NCBI RefSeq assembly: GCF_023371205.1
Contig: NZ_JAMCCO010000002.1
Span: forward strand, 1-64,000
From: Parvivirga hydrogeniphila
GTDB lineage: Bacteria; Actinomycetota; Coriobacteriia; Anaerosomatales; Anaerosomataceae
Reading direction: 5' to 3'
Length of the DNA: 64,000 nt
Of this stretch, positions 17,908-26,505 are shown in pieces. The first letter of the stretch is position 1, and each line of letters starts with the position of its first letter. The notes beneath the pieces were generated by a model. It was not told the DNA's origin, made no database searches, and saw nothing but the letters and a program-made list of their open reading frames with translations. The translations under genes were made by a program, and so were the position numbers.

Positions 17908-18585
17908 TCACTTGCCGAATATGGCCCTGCCGACACGGACGATGGTCGCGCCTTCTTCGATCGCGACGCGGAAGTCGTTGGTCATCCCCATCGACAGCTC
18001 GTGCATCTCGGTGCCATTGAACCGCAACGCGGACAGAGAGGCAAAGAGGTCCGCGAGCCCGCGGAACACCCAGCGCACCTGTTCCGGTCGAGCGAGCGGC
18101 GCGATGGTCATGAGCCCGTCCACCCGAACGGAGCCCATCTCCGCGGCGGCCTTGAGCGCGTCTTCGACCTCTTCGGGCGCAAACCCGTGTTTCGTCGCTT
18201 CGCCGGAGACGTTCACCTGAAGGAGCACCGGCTGCACCACACCACGTTCGGAGGCGATACGGTCGATGCGCGCGAGCAGGTCCACCGAGTCCACGGAGTG
18301 GATGAGGACGGCACGTCCGACGACATCTTTGACCTTGTTCGACTGCAGCGTGCCGATGAAGTGCCACCGGACGTCGGGGAACAGCCCGTACTTGCCCAAG
18401 AACTCCTGGACGCGGTTCTCCCCGAAGTCCCGGATGCCGGCCGCGATGGCCTGCCTGATCTCCGCGACGCCGACGTTCTTCGTGACGGCGACGATCGTGA
18501 TGTCGTCGGGGTCCCTCCCCGCCGCATCAGCAGCGTCAGCCACGGCCCTCCGGACCGCTCGGTATCGCTCGGCTATCACGCTCAC
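17908..18585 (-). CDS. YggS/PLPBP family pyridoxal phosphate homeostasis protein
   Basis: The 225-residue single-domain alanine racemase-like barrel has the PLP lysine in AVTKNV (K36) and GENRVQE, HFIGTLQSNK and HELSMGM motifs. These proteins bind PLP and buffer the free pool, with no known catalytic reaction. The gene normally lies between pgeF and sepF. Here it is directly downstream of phoU because the pst operon intervenes. Confidence 0.93.
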   Translation of the reverse strand: MSVIAERYRAVRRAVADAADAAGRDPDDITIVAVTKNVGVAEIRQAIAAGIRDFGENRVQEFLGKYGLFPDVRWHFIGTLQSNKVKDVVGRAVLIHSVDSVDLLARIDRIASERGVVQPVLLQVNVSGEATKHGFAPEEVEDALKAAAEMGSVRVDGLMTIAPLARPEQVRWVFRGLADLFASLSALRFNGTEMHELSMGMTNDFRVAIEEGATIVRVGRAIFGK

Positions 18586-18591
18586 TGAGCA

Positions 18592-19254
18592 TCAGGCCTC
18601 GTCGTCTTCGCATGACGCGAAGTGGCCGGTCACCATGTACGTGATGCGCTCGCCGATGTCCACGGCGTGGTCGGCGATCCGCTCGAGGTAGCGCGACGCC
18701 AGCACCATCGACGAGCCCCATTCGATGTCTTCCTCGTCCTGCAACCGCGCCAACTCCCGGAAGAACTGCTTGAAGAGATGATCGATCGGCTCGTCGAGGT
18801 CCTGGAGCTTGCGCGACATCTCCAGGTCGTTCTTCTCCAGCGCCTCGAGCATCGCCTGGAGCACGCGCTGGACGAGGTTGCCCTGCGCCTGGATCAGGTC
18901 GTACAGCGTCTGCGGCCCCTGACGGCCGGCCGTCCGGCGCGCCGCCTTCGCGATGTTCACCGCGAGGTCTGCCATGCGCTCGAAGTGCATCGCGATGTAC
19001 GCCAGCGAGTGGAGCAGGCGCAGGTCGCGCGCCACGGGGAACTGCGTCGCGATGATCTCGAGCGAGCGCTCTTCGATCCCGAGGCACCGCGCATCGATGT
19101 CGCTGTCGCCATCGATGACGCGCTGCGCGAGCTCGACGTCGCCCTCCACGAGCGCCCGGACCGCGTCGCGCGTCACATCCACGATGTCGTGACCGATGGC
19201 GAGGACGTTCGCCTTGAGGTCTTTCAGCTCCTTGCGGAATCCTTCTCGCATCAT
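18592..19254 (-). CDS. phoU: Phosphate transport regulator PhoU
   Basis: The 220-residue protein consists of two similar three-helix PhoU repeats. Each has the E/DxxxD-type metal-binding helices (SLAYIAMHFERMADLAVNI and SRYLERIADHAVDIGERI). PhoU couples the Pst transporter to the phosphate signalling kinase and restrains uptake. Two successive ATGs (19254, 19251) follow GAGGAAGGG. A TATAAT element upstream suggests it can be transcribed apart from pstB. It is the last pst gene before yggS. Confidence 0.94.
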   Translation of the reverse strand: MMREGFRKELKDLKANVLAIGHDIVDVTRDAVRALVEGDVELAQRVIDGDSDIDARCLGIEERSLEIIATQFPVARDLRLLHSLAYIAMHFERMADLAVNIAKAARRTAGRQGPQTLYDLIQAQGNLVQRVLQAMLEALEKNDLEMSRKLQDLDEPIDHLFKQFFRELARLQDEEDIEWGSSMVLASRYLERIADHAVDIGERITYMVTGHFASCEDDEA

Positions 19255-19282
19255 CGGCCCTTCCTCGATCGCATCTGCCTCT

Positions 19283-19300
19283 GCACGGATTATACCGTGC
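19283..19300 (-). promoter_or_regulatory. phoU -10 element inside an inverted repeat
   Basis: A perfect TATAAT (19289-19294 on the minus strand) is flanked on both sides by the exact inverted repeat GCACGG/CCGTGC. No good -35 is visible. The symmetry suggests an operator or a promoter-overlapping hairpin (inference). Confidence 0.5.
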
Positions 19301-19352
19301 CGGAAGCCCGACGGCGCCTCGGCCGAGCCGCGAGACGGCAACGGGGCGGCGC

Positions 19353-20177
19353 TTAGCCGAACCGGCCGGTGATGTAGTCCTCAGTCCGCTTGTCCTTGGG
19401 GCTGGTGAAGATGTCGGCCGTCCTGCCGAACTCGACCAGCACCGCCGGCTCTCCCGAGCGTTCCTGCAAGAAGAACGCCGTCTCATCGCTCGTGCGCGCC
19501 GCCTGCTGCATGTTGTGCGTGACGATGATGATGGTGACGGACGACTTGAGCTCCGCCATCAGGTCCTCGATCTTCTGGACGCTCGTCGGATCGATGGCCG
19601 AGCACGGCTCGTCCATGAGAAGGACGTCCGGCTGCACCGCGAGCACGCGCGCGATGCACAGACGCTGCTGCTGGCCGCCGGAGAGGGTGAGCCCGCCGCG
19701 GTCGAGGATGTCTTTGACTTCCTTCCAGAGGTTGGCGCGTTCCAGCGACTCGCGCACGATGTCGTCGAGCTCCGACTTCTTCTTCACGCCGTGCAGCCGA
19801 GGCCCGTACGCGACGTTGTCGTAGATGCTCATCGGGAACGGGTTCGGCTGCTGGAAGATCATGCCTACCCGGCGCCTCAGGTCGACGGGATCGACCCCGG
19901 GACCGTAGACGTCCTGCCCGTCGAGGAGCACCGTGCCGTCGACGCGCGTACCGGGGATGAGGTCGTTCATCCGGTTCAAGCAGCGCAGGAACGTCGACTT
20001 CCCGCAGCCTGACGGTCCGATGAACGCCGTCACCGAACGCGCCTTGATGTCGCACGAGATGCCCGTGAGCGCGTGGAAGTCCCCGTAGTAGAAGTCGAGG
20101 TCGCGAACGGTGATCTTGACCTCAGGGGCGGCCCCCTCGACCGCAGGCGAAGCCGCACAATCGAGCGTGTCGCTCAT
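19353..20177 (-). CDS. pstB: Phosphate ABC transporter ATP-binding protein
   Basis: PstB powers high-affinity phosphate import. The 274-residue ATPase has Walker [11 protein letters not shown]-loop [14 protein letters not shown], signature LSGGQQQR and Walker [12 protein letters not shown], all matching PstB rather than other ABC families. It overlaps pstA by 4 bases. The first about 20 residues are a variable extension. Confidence 0.97.
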   Translation of the reverse strand: MSDTLDCAASPAVEGAAPEVKITVRDLDFYYGDFHALTGISCDIKARSVTAFIGPSGCGKSTFLRCLNRMNDLIPGTRVDGTVLLDGQDVYGPGVDPVDLRRRVGMIFQQPNPFPMSIYDNVAYGPRLHGVKKKSELDDIVRESLERANLWKEVKDILDRGGLTLSGGQQQRLCIARVLAVQPDVLLMDEPCSAIDPTSVQKIEDLMAELKSSVTIIIVTHNMQQAARTSDETAFFLQERSGEPAVLVEFGRTADIFTSPKDKRTEDYITGRFG

Positions 20178-21013
20178 CCTTGCATCCTCCTGTTCCTACG
20201 CAGCAGCCACCGCGCGGAGAGATTGAACGCGAGCACCATCGCCATCAGGAGCAGCGCCGTGCCGAAGGCGGCAGGCATGTTGATGCCCTCCATGGAAAGC
20301 TGGTACAGGTGGACGGTCATCGACCGCCCGGGGTCGGTCGGCAGGATCGGCGTGTTGATCATCGTCCCCATGGTGAAGATCACGACGGCGGTCTCGCCGA
20401 CCGCCCGCCCGGCGGCGAGGATGATGCCGGTGATGATCCGGGACGCCGCCGCAGGCAGCACCACGCGGCTCACCGTCTGCCACTTGCTCGCGCCGAGCCC
20501 GTACGAGCCCCACCGGATGTACTTCGGCACGGCACGGATGGCCTCCTCGGTGGTGCGCATGACGATCGGCAGCATGAGGAACGAGAGCGCGAGCGCGCCT
20601 GATATCACCGAGAAGCCAAGCCCCATGGACTCCACGAACAGCGCGAGGCCGAACAGGCCCATGACGATGGACGGCACGCTCGCGAGCGTGTCTGCCGCGA
20701 ACCGGATCGTCCGCACGAGCCTGCCCTGCACCGCGTACTCCGCGAGGTAGACCGCCGCGAGCACGGCGACCGGGGTCACGAGCAGCATCGCCAGCCCGGT
20801 GACGTACAGCGTCGCGACGATGGTCGGCCAGATGCCGCCCTCAGCGTTCACGCCGTGCGGTTCCGTGAAGATGAACTCGGGGCTTATCTGCCTCGCTCCG
20901 TTGATGAACACGTAGCCGATCACGGCGAACAGCACGACGACGGTCGTGATGCCAGCGACCCAGAACGCCGCGAGGGCGAGCGTGTTCGTGAGGTTCTTCG
21001 CGTCGCGCTTCAT
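20174..21013 (-). CDS. pstA: Phosphate ABC transporter permease PstA
   Basis: The 279-residue protein has six membrane segments and the permease loop ([20 protein letters not shown]) that docks on PstB. With PstC it forms the phosphate channel. It overlaps pstC and pstB by 4 bases each, so the three are translationally coupled. Confidence 0.95.
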   Translation of the reverse strand: MKRDAKNLTNTLALAAFWVAGITTVVVLFAVIGYVFINGARQISPEFIFTEPHGVNAEGGIWPTIVATLYVTGLAMLLVTPVAVLAAVYLAEYAVQGRLVRTIRFAADTLASVPSIVMGLFGLALFVESMGLGFSVISGALALSFLMLPIVMRTTEEAIRAVPKYIRWGSYGLGASKWQTVSRVVLPAAASRIITGIILAAGRAVGETAVVIFTMGTMINTPILPTDPGRSMTVHLYQLSMEGINMPAAFGTALLLMAMVLAFNLSARWLLRRNRRMQG

Positions 21014-21921
21014 CGCGTCCCCTCACGCAGCCGGGAAAGCCCGCGCACCAGACCCACCAGCCCCATCGAGATGAGGAACAGGATGATCGCGAGACCGAAC
21101 AAGGCGGTGCGATGGACGCCTGAAGCGTACGGCATGTCCATGACGATCTGGCTCGTCAGCGTCGAGACCGGCTTGCCGATGCCCCGGAAGAAGACGGGCG
21201 CGTTGCCCACCACCATGAGCACCGCCATCGTCTCGCCGATAGCGCGACCCATGCCGAGGATCACTGCGTCGATGATGCCGATCTTGGCCGCGGGGAGCAG
21301 CACCCGCCAGATGGTCTGCCACGTCGTGGCTCCCATCGCGTAGCTCGCCTCGCGGATGCCGTCCGGCACCGACCCCAGCGCGTCTTCGGTGAGCGTCGCG
21401 ATGGTCGGCACGATCATGATGGCAAGGATGAGCCACGCCGTGAGCGGCCCGAATCCGAGCCCTCCGGTGAGGTCAGCGACGATCGGCCGCACCACGAGCA
21501 GCCCGAAGAAGCCGAACACCACCGAGGGAACGCCGGCAAGCAGCTCGACCGCCGGACGCACCACAGACCGCACGCGCGGAGGCGCGATCTCCGAGAGGAA
21601 GACCGCCGTGCCGACCGCGAGCGGGGCCCCAAGGGCGAGCGCGCCCAGCGTCACCACGAGCGAGCCCACGAGCAGCGGCAGGATGCCGAACAGGCCCTGG
21701 GTCGGCAGCCACTCGGACCCGCCAAGGAAGCCCTTCAGCCCGACTTCGCTGAAGACCGGCCACCCGCGCCATCCGACGAACAGGAAGATGAGCACGACAC
21801 CCGCGACAGCCATGGTGGCGCACAGCATGAACAGGTTCTTGAGGGCCGCTTCTTTGAGGTAGGTCGACCTCGACATGAGCTTGAGCTCGCGCGGCGCTGA
21901 GCTTGTCTGCGTCTCGCTCAC
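21010..21921 (-). CDS. pstC: Phosphate ABC transporter permease PstC
   Basis: The 303-residue permease has six membrane segments after a polar N-terminus and the coupling loop SVPDGIREASYAMGATTWQT. It partners PstA. The start is GTG at 21921 overlapping the pstS stop by 4 bases. No regulatory site is visible within the unit. Confidence 0.95.
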   Translation of the reverse strand: MSETQTSSAPRELKLMSRSTYLKEAALKNLFMLCATMAVAGVVLIFLFVGWRGWPVFSEVGLKGFLGGSEWLPTQGLFGILPLLVGSLVVTLGALALGAPLAVGTAVFLSEIAPPRVRSVVRPAVELLAGVPSVVFGFFGLLVVRPIVADLTGGLGFGPLTAWLILAIMIVPTIATLTEDALGSVPDGIREASYAMGATTWQTIWRVLLPAAKIGIIDAVILGMGRAIGETMAVLMVVGNAPVFFRGIGKPVSTLTSQIVMDMPYASGVHRTALFGLAIILFLISMGLVGLVRGLSRLREGTR

Positions 21922-22745
21922 TGGTGTGCGTCCTTCGCGGTCACCGGGATGAAGCCTGCATCGCGAACCACGTCTTCCTGCACCTCGGGTGAGAGCACGT
22001 AGTCGATGAACTCTTTCACGAGCCCTGTCGGCTCGCCGCGGGTGAGGAAGTGCAGCACGCGGCTGATCGGGTAGCGTCCGTTCACGACCGCCTCCTCGGA
22101 CGGTTCGACGCCGTCGATCGCAAGCGCCTTCACCTCCGGGGTCACGAATCCGAGCGAGATGTACCCGATAGCGCTCGGAGCCTGCGCGACCACCGAACGC
22201 ACCTGCCCGGTGCCCGGCAGCACCACGGCCGTCGGATCGAACCGCTCCTTGTCCAGCACGATCTTGAAGAACGCCTCCCGCGTTCCGGACGCTTCGTCAC
22301 GGTTCACGAGCCCGATCTCCATATCTGGCCCGCCCACCTGCTTCCAGTTGGTGATCCTGCCCTCGAAGATGGCCTTGACCTGCGCCTTCGTCAGACCGTC
22401 CACCGGATTCGACGGGTTGACGATGACGGCGATCGCGTCGTAGGCGATCGGCGTGTCCACGAGCCCCGCGTGAAGCTCGTCGCCTTTGAGGTCGCGGGAG
22501 GACGTGCCGATGTCAGCGGTGCCCGCGATGACGTTCTCGATGCCCGCCGAGGACCCGACGCCGCTTACGAGGATGCGCACGCCGGGATGCGTACGCTCGA
22601 ACCCCTCTTTGGCGACTTCCGCGATGGGCTGGATGGTGGTCGAACCGGTCACGATCACCTGGTCGGACGCGTGGCTCCCGTTCGAGCAGCCCGCAAGCGA
22701 GACCGTAAGCGCGCTCGCCACGATCAGCGCGAGGACACGATGCAC
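21918..22745 (-). CDS. pstS: Phosphate-binding lipoprotein PstS
   Basis: The 275-residue protein has a lipoprotein signal peptide with the lipobox SLAGC (C20 lipidated). The binding-protein fold shows TGSTTIQP, GVGSSAGI, DIGTSSRD and NRDEASGTREAF, the phosphate ligands of the PstS family. It captures phosphate outside the membrane for PstCAB. The GTG at 22745 overlaps the end of pgeF by 22 bases, which is unusual for the first gene of a pst operon. No promoter is seen in the overlap. Confidence 0.94.
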   Translation of the reverse strand: MHRVLALIVASALTVSLAGCSNGSHASDQVIVTGSTTIQPIAEVAKEGFERTHPGVRILVSGVGSSAGIENVIAGTADIGTSSRDLKGDELHAGLVDTPIAYDAIAVIVNPSNPVDGLTKAQVKAIFEGRITNWKQVGGPDMEIGLVNRDEASGTREAFFKIVLDKERFDPTAVVLPGTGQVRSVVAQAPSAIGYISLGFVTPEVKALAIDGVEPSEEAVVNGRYPISRVLHFLTRGEPTGLVKEFIDYVLSPEVQEDVVRDAGFIPVTAKDAHQ

Positions 22746-23593
22746 GCGAGTGCGGCGTGGCGCCCGGTGCGCCCCTCGGCCCGGTAGGAGTAGAAGCGAT
22801 CCGTGTTGTGCGCGGTGCAGATGCCGAGGTGACACTGGCGCTCTCTCGGGACTCCTGAAGACTCGAGCTCTTCTGTGACCGCCGCCCGCAGATCCAGCGT
22901 GCCGGAGGCCCGGCGTATCGTAACAAACTTGTGAGCGAAATGCGAAACGAGTTCGTCGCCGACCTCGTAGCAGCAGGCCCCGATGTGCGGACCGACGTAC
23001 GCCGCGAGAGGCTCTGCCGGTCCGACGAGGCCGCGCAGCGCCGTCACCGCGTTCGCCACCACGCCGCCCAGAAGGCCACGCCAGCCAGCATGCGCCACCG
23101 CGATCGCCCGCGCGCGCTCGGCCACGAGGACGACCGGCACGCAGTCGGCGAAGAGCAGCATGAGCGGGACCCCCTCGTGCGCAGTCGCGAGCGCGTCGGC
23201 GCCTGCTACCGGCGGCACACCTCCCGCTGCCCTGCCGCCTGCGCCGGCCTGAGAGAGCCAGACCGTCTGGACGCGGACGCCGTGAACCTGCTCCGCGCAG
23301 GTGAGCCGATCGCGATGCTCGCCTAGTCCGAGCGCGTCGAGGAACCGCCGCCTGTTCTCATCGACGGCGTCCGGCGCATCGCCGGTGTGCGCCGCCAGAT
23401 CGAGGGATTCGAACGGCGCCTCGCTCACCCCGCCCGTGCGCTCGCTGAACGCGACGACGATGCCGCTCCGCTCGCGAAGCGCGACGTCTTCGTGCCACGC
23501 GATCTCGCCGACGGTGCACCTGCTGAGGCTCGGCGCAGGCATCGACGTCGCGCGTTCAGAGCTACCCGTGCTGGTTGTTCTCCTCCCGCTCAT
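22724..23593 (-). CDS. pgeF: Peptidoglycan editing factor PgeF (YfiH, laccase-domain family)
   Basis: The protein of about 289 residues has the family motifs CAEQVHG, FADCVPVVLV, HAGWRG and HIGACCYEVG, which form the metal/active site of the YfiH fold. In E. coli PgeF removes misincorporated L-Ser precursors, while other members have purine nucleoside activity. The start is uncertain. The ATG at 23593 has a TACTGT -10-like element 6 bases upstream and no ribosome site, as in leaderless genes. The ATG at 23542 would give 272 residues. It normally follows ftsZ, and here an opposite-strand gene lies between. Confidence 0.88.
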   Translation of the reverse strand: MSGRRTTSTGSSERATSMPAPSLSRCTVGEIAWHEDVALRERSGIVVAFSERTGGVSEAPFESLDLAAHTGDAPDAVDENRRRFLDALGLGEHRDRLTCAEQVHGVRVQTVWLSQAGAGGRAAGGVPPVAGADALATAHEGVPLMLLFADCVPVVLVAERARAIAVAHAGWRGLLGGVVANAVTALRGLVGPAEPLAAYVGPHIGACCYEVGDELVSHFAHKFVTIRRASGTLDLRAAVTEELESSGVPRERQCHLGICTAHNTDRFYSYRAEGRTGRHAALACIVSSR

Positions 23594-23638
23594 AGACACA
23601 CAGTAGCCGATATCGCCCCTCATGGTGCAGAATGGAAG

Positions 23639-23666
23639 CGCAAGCACGAGATCGCTCGGGCTTGCG
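23639..23666 (+). other. Stem-loop in the leader of the Pro-rich membrane protein gene
   Basis: CGCAAGC (23639-23645) pairs exactly with GCTTGCG (23660-23666), and an inner CGAG/CTCG pair encloses a 4-base loop. It ends about 10 bases before the GAAAGGGGGTGATC ribosome site, so it could influence translation. It also lies in the shared intergenic space with pgeF. Confidence 0.5.
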
Positions 23667-23690
23667 ACTGCGGTGAAAGGGGGTGATCGC

Positions 23691-24254
23691 ATGAAGCAGT
23701 CTGTCAAACGCGTAGCCCCTGTCCTCGTCGCCGCCGGCACGCTCCTTCCCGCCGCGCAGGCGTTCGCGCAGTACGAGAGCACGGACGACAACGCGGCGCT
23801 TGGCGCGGTCTGCGGGATCTACGCGTGCCTCGGCATCTTCGGGCTCCTGTCGCTCGTCTTCTGGATCTGGATGCTCGTCGACTTGATCCAACGCCAGGAG
23901 TACGAGTTCCCGAACTCGAACGGGAAGAGCAAGACCACGTGGATCATCATCATGGCCGTGTCGTGGTTCCTCGGAGCAGCGCTCATCGCCGCGATCGTGT
24001 ACTACTTCATGGTCTACAAGAAGATCAAGCGTGGGACCGTGGCAGCGCCCGATCAGGCCGGCGGGTACACGCCGCCAGCACCTCCGGCGGCTCCACCTGC
24101 GCCGTCAGCGCCTCCGGCACCTCCGGCGGCTCCACCTGCGCCGCCAGCTCCTCCTGCGCCGCCGGCGCCACCAGCACCGCCAGCGCCACCCGCGCCACCC
24201 GCGCCACCCGCGGCGCCCGAGCCTCCGACACCGCCGGAGACCCCGGCCGAGTGA
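23691..24254 (+). CDS. Small membrane protein with proline/alanine-rich tail
   Basis: I do not recognise a named family with certainty. The 187-residue product has a signal peptide (AAQAFA before QYEST), two membrane segments (about 40-65 and 85-110) and a short loop (DLIQRQEYEFPNSNG). The topology resembles PLDc_N-type small membrane proteins. Residues about 125-187 are almost only Pro and Ala (PPAPPAPP repeats) ending PETPAE. AAAGGGGGTGATCGC before the ATG is a strong ribosome site. It is the only plus-strand gene inside the division cluster, between pgeF and ftsZ. The tail could span the wall or bind a partner (inference). Confidence 0.85.
   Translation: MKQSVKRVAPVLVAAGTLLPAAQAFAQYESTDDNAALGAVCGIYACLGIFGLLSLVFWIWMLVDLIQRQEYEFPNSNGKSKTTWIIIMAVSWFLGAALIAAIVYYFMVYKKIKRGTVAAPDQAGGYTPPAPPAAPPAPSAPPAPPAAPPAPPAPPAPPAPPAPPAPPAPPAPPAAPEPPTPPETPAE
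24065..24240 (+). repeat. Coding low-complexity Pro/Ala repeat
   Basis: Short units of the form CCNGCNCCN recur across this stretch and encode APPAPPA-type repeats. It is the tail of the small membrane protein. Such repeats change length by slippage, so copy number may vary between strains. Confidence 0.8.
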
Positions 24255-24262
24255 CGGTCGCA

Positions 24263-24315
24263 CGATACCGAGCGGGCCGCGCCCTCCGTGCGAGAGCGCG
24301 GCCCGCTCGAATCGT
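24263..24315. terminator. Long inverted repeat between convergent genes
   Basis: A perfect 13-bp stem (24270-24282 with 24296-24308) is extended by ACGAT/ATCGT. It lies between the stop of the Pro-rich protein gene and the stop of ftsZ on the other strand. A bidirectional terminator is the simplest reading, although no long T-run follows on either strand. Confidence 0.6.
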
Positions 24316-24333
24316 CTGAGCAGCTGACGCGCG

Positions 24334-25413
24334 TCACCTACGCTTCAAGAACTCCGGGATGTCGTACTCGTCTTCCTCGAACGCGCTTCTCACCGGCTCG
24401 AACGTCGGGATCGCCGGACCGGCTTCCGCGGCCTGCTCGAACTGCATCGCTTCCTGCTTGCGCTTCGCGCCGAAACCGGTCGCGATGACCGTCACACGGA
24501 TCTGGTCCATCATCGAGTCGTCGATCACCGCGCCGAAGATGATGTTGGCATCGGGAGCCGCCGCAGCCTGCACGACCTCCGCGGCCTCGTTCACCTCGAA
24601 CAGACCGAGGTCGCTTCCGCCTGCGATGCTGAGCAAGACGCCTTGGGCACCCTCGATGCTGCTTTCCAGCAGCGGGCTCGAGATGGCTGCCTTCGCCGCG
24701 TCGTGCGCACGGTTCTCTCCGCTCGCAAGGCCGATGCCCATGAGCGCCGACCCGGCGTCTTTCATGATCGTCCGCACGTCCGCGAAGTCGAGGTTGATGA
24801 GCCCTGGCACCGTGATGAGGTCCGTGATGCCCTGCGTGCCCTGGCGAAGCACATCGTCTGCGATGCGGAACGCGTCCAGGATCGACGTCTTGCGCTCGGC
24901 GACCTGCAGCAACCGGTCGTTCGGAATGATGATGAGCGTGTCCACGTGCTCCTTGAGTCGCTTGATGCCTTCCTCGGCCTGGAGCGCGCGCTTCCGTCCT
25001 TCGAACGCGAACGGACGCGTCACCACTGCGACCGTGAGCGCTCCGATCTCCTCCTTCGCGATCTCGGCGATCACGGGCGCGGCGCCAGTGCCGGTGCCAC
25101 CGCCTTCGCCGGCAGTTATGAACACCATGTCCGCGCCCTGCAGCGCCTCCTTGATCTCAGCGCGGCTCTCTTCGGCGGCCTGGAGCCCAACGTCAGGGTC
25201 AGCACCGGCGCCCAGGCCCTTGGTCAGGCCGACGCCGATGTGCACCTTGTAGTCCGCGTCCGACATCAAGAGCGCCTGCGCGTCCGTGTTGATGGCGATG
25301 AACTCGACACCCTTGACGCCCGCCTCGACCATGCGGTTCACCGCGTTCGTGCCGCCGCCGCCGACGCCGACGACCTTGATCACCGCCAGGTAGTTCGCCC
25401 CCGTCTCAAGCAT
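24334..25413 (-). CDS. ftsZ: Cell division protein FtsZ
   Basis: The 359-residue tubulin-like GTPase builds the Z-ring. It has [12 protein letters not shown], the GTP signature [10 protein letters not shown], the T7 loop NLDFADV and the conserved C-terminal peptide [10 protein letters not shown], which SepF and other anchors bind. The C-terminal linker is short. The ATG at 25413 follows GGGAGGT at 5 bases. The leader contains two candidate promoters and a 7-bp inverted repeat. No ftsA is found upstream. Confidence 0.98.
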   Translation of the reverse strand: MLETGANYLAVIKVVGVGGGGTNAVNRMVEAGVKGVEFIAINTDAQALLMSDADYKVHIGVGLTKGLGAGADPDVGLQAAEESRAEIKEALQGADMVFITAGEGGGTGTGAAPVIAEIAKEEIGALTVAVVTRPFAFEGRKRALQAEEGIKRLKEHVDTLIIIPNDRLLQVAERKTSILDAFRIADDVLRQGTQGITDLITVPGLINLDFADVRTIMKDAGSALMGIGLASGENRAHDAAKAAISSPLLESSIEGAQGVLLSIAGGSDLGLFEVNEAAEVVQAAAAPDANIIFGAVIDDSMMDQIRVTVIATGFGAKRKQEAMQFEQAAEAGPAIPTFEPVRSAFEEDEYDIPEFLKRR

Positions 25414-25446
25414 ATGTACCTCCCGCTGCCGGGACCGCCGACAAAC

Positions 25447-25465
25447 CATCAACCTCAAGTTGATG
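25447..25465. other. Inverted repeat in the ftsZ leader
   Basis: CATCAAC and GTTGATG are exact inverted copies around 5 bases, next to a second palindrome ATGTATACAT (25463-25472). They lie between the promoters and the ftsZ ribosome site. An operator or a leader hairpin is possible. Confidence 0.5.
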
Positions 25466-25501
25466 TATACATGACGACTAAAACGGTCAATCTTTGCATG
25501 A

Positions 25502-25530
25502 ACTTTACTCTATCGTCGCGAGCTGTGCAA
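25502..25530 (-). promoter_or_regulatory. Candidate ftsZ promoter P1
   Basis: TTGCAC (25525-25530) and TAAAGT (25502-25507) are 17 bases apart on the minus strand, between the ftsQ stop and ftsZ. A second, poorer pair TTGACC/TATACA lies at 25464-25490. The AT-rich patch contrasts with the GC-rich surroundings. Confidence 0.6.
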
Positions 25531-25545
25531 GCGTTTGCGAATACC

Positions 25546-26505
25546 TCATTCGCTCAGCCCTCGCGACACCGGTCGATCAGGGTTGCGGACGTCGATGAAC
25601 ACGACATCTTTGCCCTGTTCGCGCATGATCTTGCGAGCCACTTCGCCCTTCTTCGGCACGTCCACCGCCTCCCCCACCATGATCTCGACGTTGTCGGTCG
25701 TGATGAGGGACGTCTCGTCGATAGACGGTGCGCTCACGGCGCGGACCTGCGAGTAGAAGTCACGCGGAAGACCGGCGAGCACCTGCAGCGCGTTGTGCAG
25801 CACCTCCGAGGTCGACTTCCTGCCTGGCTTCAATTCAAGACCGGGCACGTCGCGAACCACCGGCAGCGCCGCGCTCGTCTCGGCGGAATCCTCGCTGAGG
25901 ACCATGCCGTTCGCGTCGATAAGCCAGATCGCCTGGCCAGCGTCCACCCGCGCGAATGGCACGCGCTCGACGATGCGGATGCGCAAGGTGTGCGGGAAGT
26001 CCCGCGTGAGGTGCACCTCCGCGACCCACGGATCGGCTGCCAAGCGTTCGGCGATGGCGGCCTTGGGGAACCGAAGCAGCGTGGCGCCGGACGGCACGGC
26101 CGCTTTGCCGATGACGGTCTCGGCCGAGAGGTGGCGCACACCGACGACCTCGACCTGGCGTATCTCGAAGACAGACGAGCGCGCAAGCGCGCTGATTCCG
26201 ACAGCCGATGCCACCACGAGCGCTATCGAGACGAGAGCGCGGACCTGGTTGCGGCGCTTGCGCTGCAACCGCTTGCGCTCGCGCTCCAGGCGCTTGGCCT
26301 TCGCGATGCGGTCGCCGACGCCCGGCTCCCGCGGTCCACCGCGAGCGCTCCTCTCGTGCTTGAGCCGCGCGACGCCGAACGGGTCGCGGTGCGCGGGATT
26401 CGCACCGCTGCCCCGAGACGCCGTGCTCCGGTGGCTGCCGAAGGCACGTTCACGCCCTCGTGAACTCCCCGAGGAACTTGATCTCCGGTCGTAGCTCGAC
26501 GCCAT
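25546..26505 (-). CDS. ftsQ: Cell division protein FtsQ
   Basis: The 319-residue protein has a long basic cytoplasmic N-terminus (about 1-88) and one membrane segment (about 88-110). A POTRA domain begins FEIRQVEVVGVRHLSAETV, followed by the beta domain. FtsQ links early and late divisome parts. The ATG at 26505 makes it overlap murB by 56 bases; a later GTG would remove the overlap but shorten the cytoplasmic tail. The stop lies upstream of ftsZ promoters. Confidence 0.9.
   Translation of the reverse strand: MASSYDRRSSSSGSSRGRERAFGSHRSTASRGSGANPAHRDPFGVARLKHERSARGGPREPGVGDRIAKAKRLERERKRLQRKRRNQVRALVSIALVVASAVGISALARSSVFEIRQVEVVGVRHLSAETVIGKAAVPSGATLLRFPKAAIAERLAADPWVAEVHLTRDFPHTLRIRIVERVPFARVDAGQAIWLIDANGMVLSEDSAETSAALPVVRDVPGLELKPGRKSTSEVLHNALQVLAGLPRDFYSQVRAVSAPSIDETSLITTDNVEIMVGEAVDVPKKGEVARKIMREQGKDVVFIDVRNPDRPVSRGLSE

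Noticed and set aside
24065..24240. CRISPR-like short repeat array
   Set aside because: The repeat is a coding Pro/Ala low-complexity tract in frame, without spacers.
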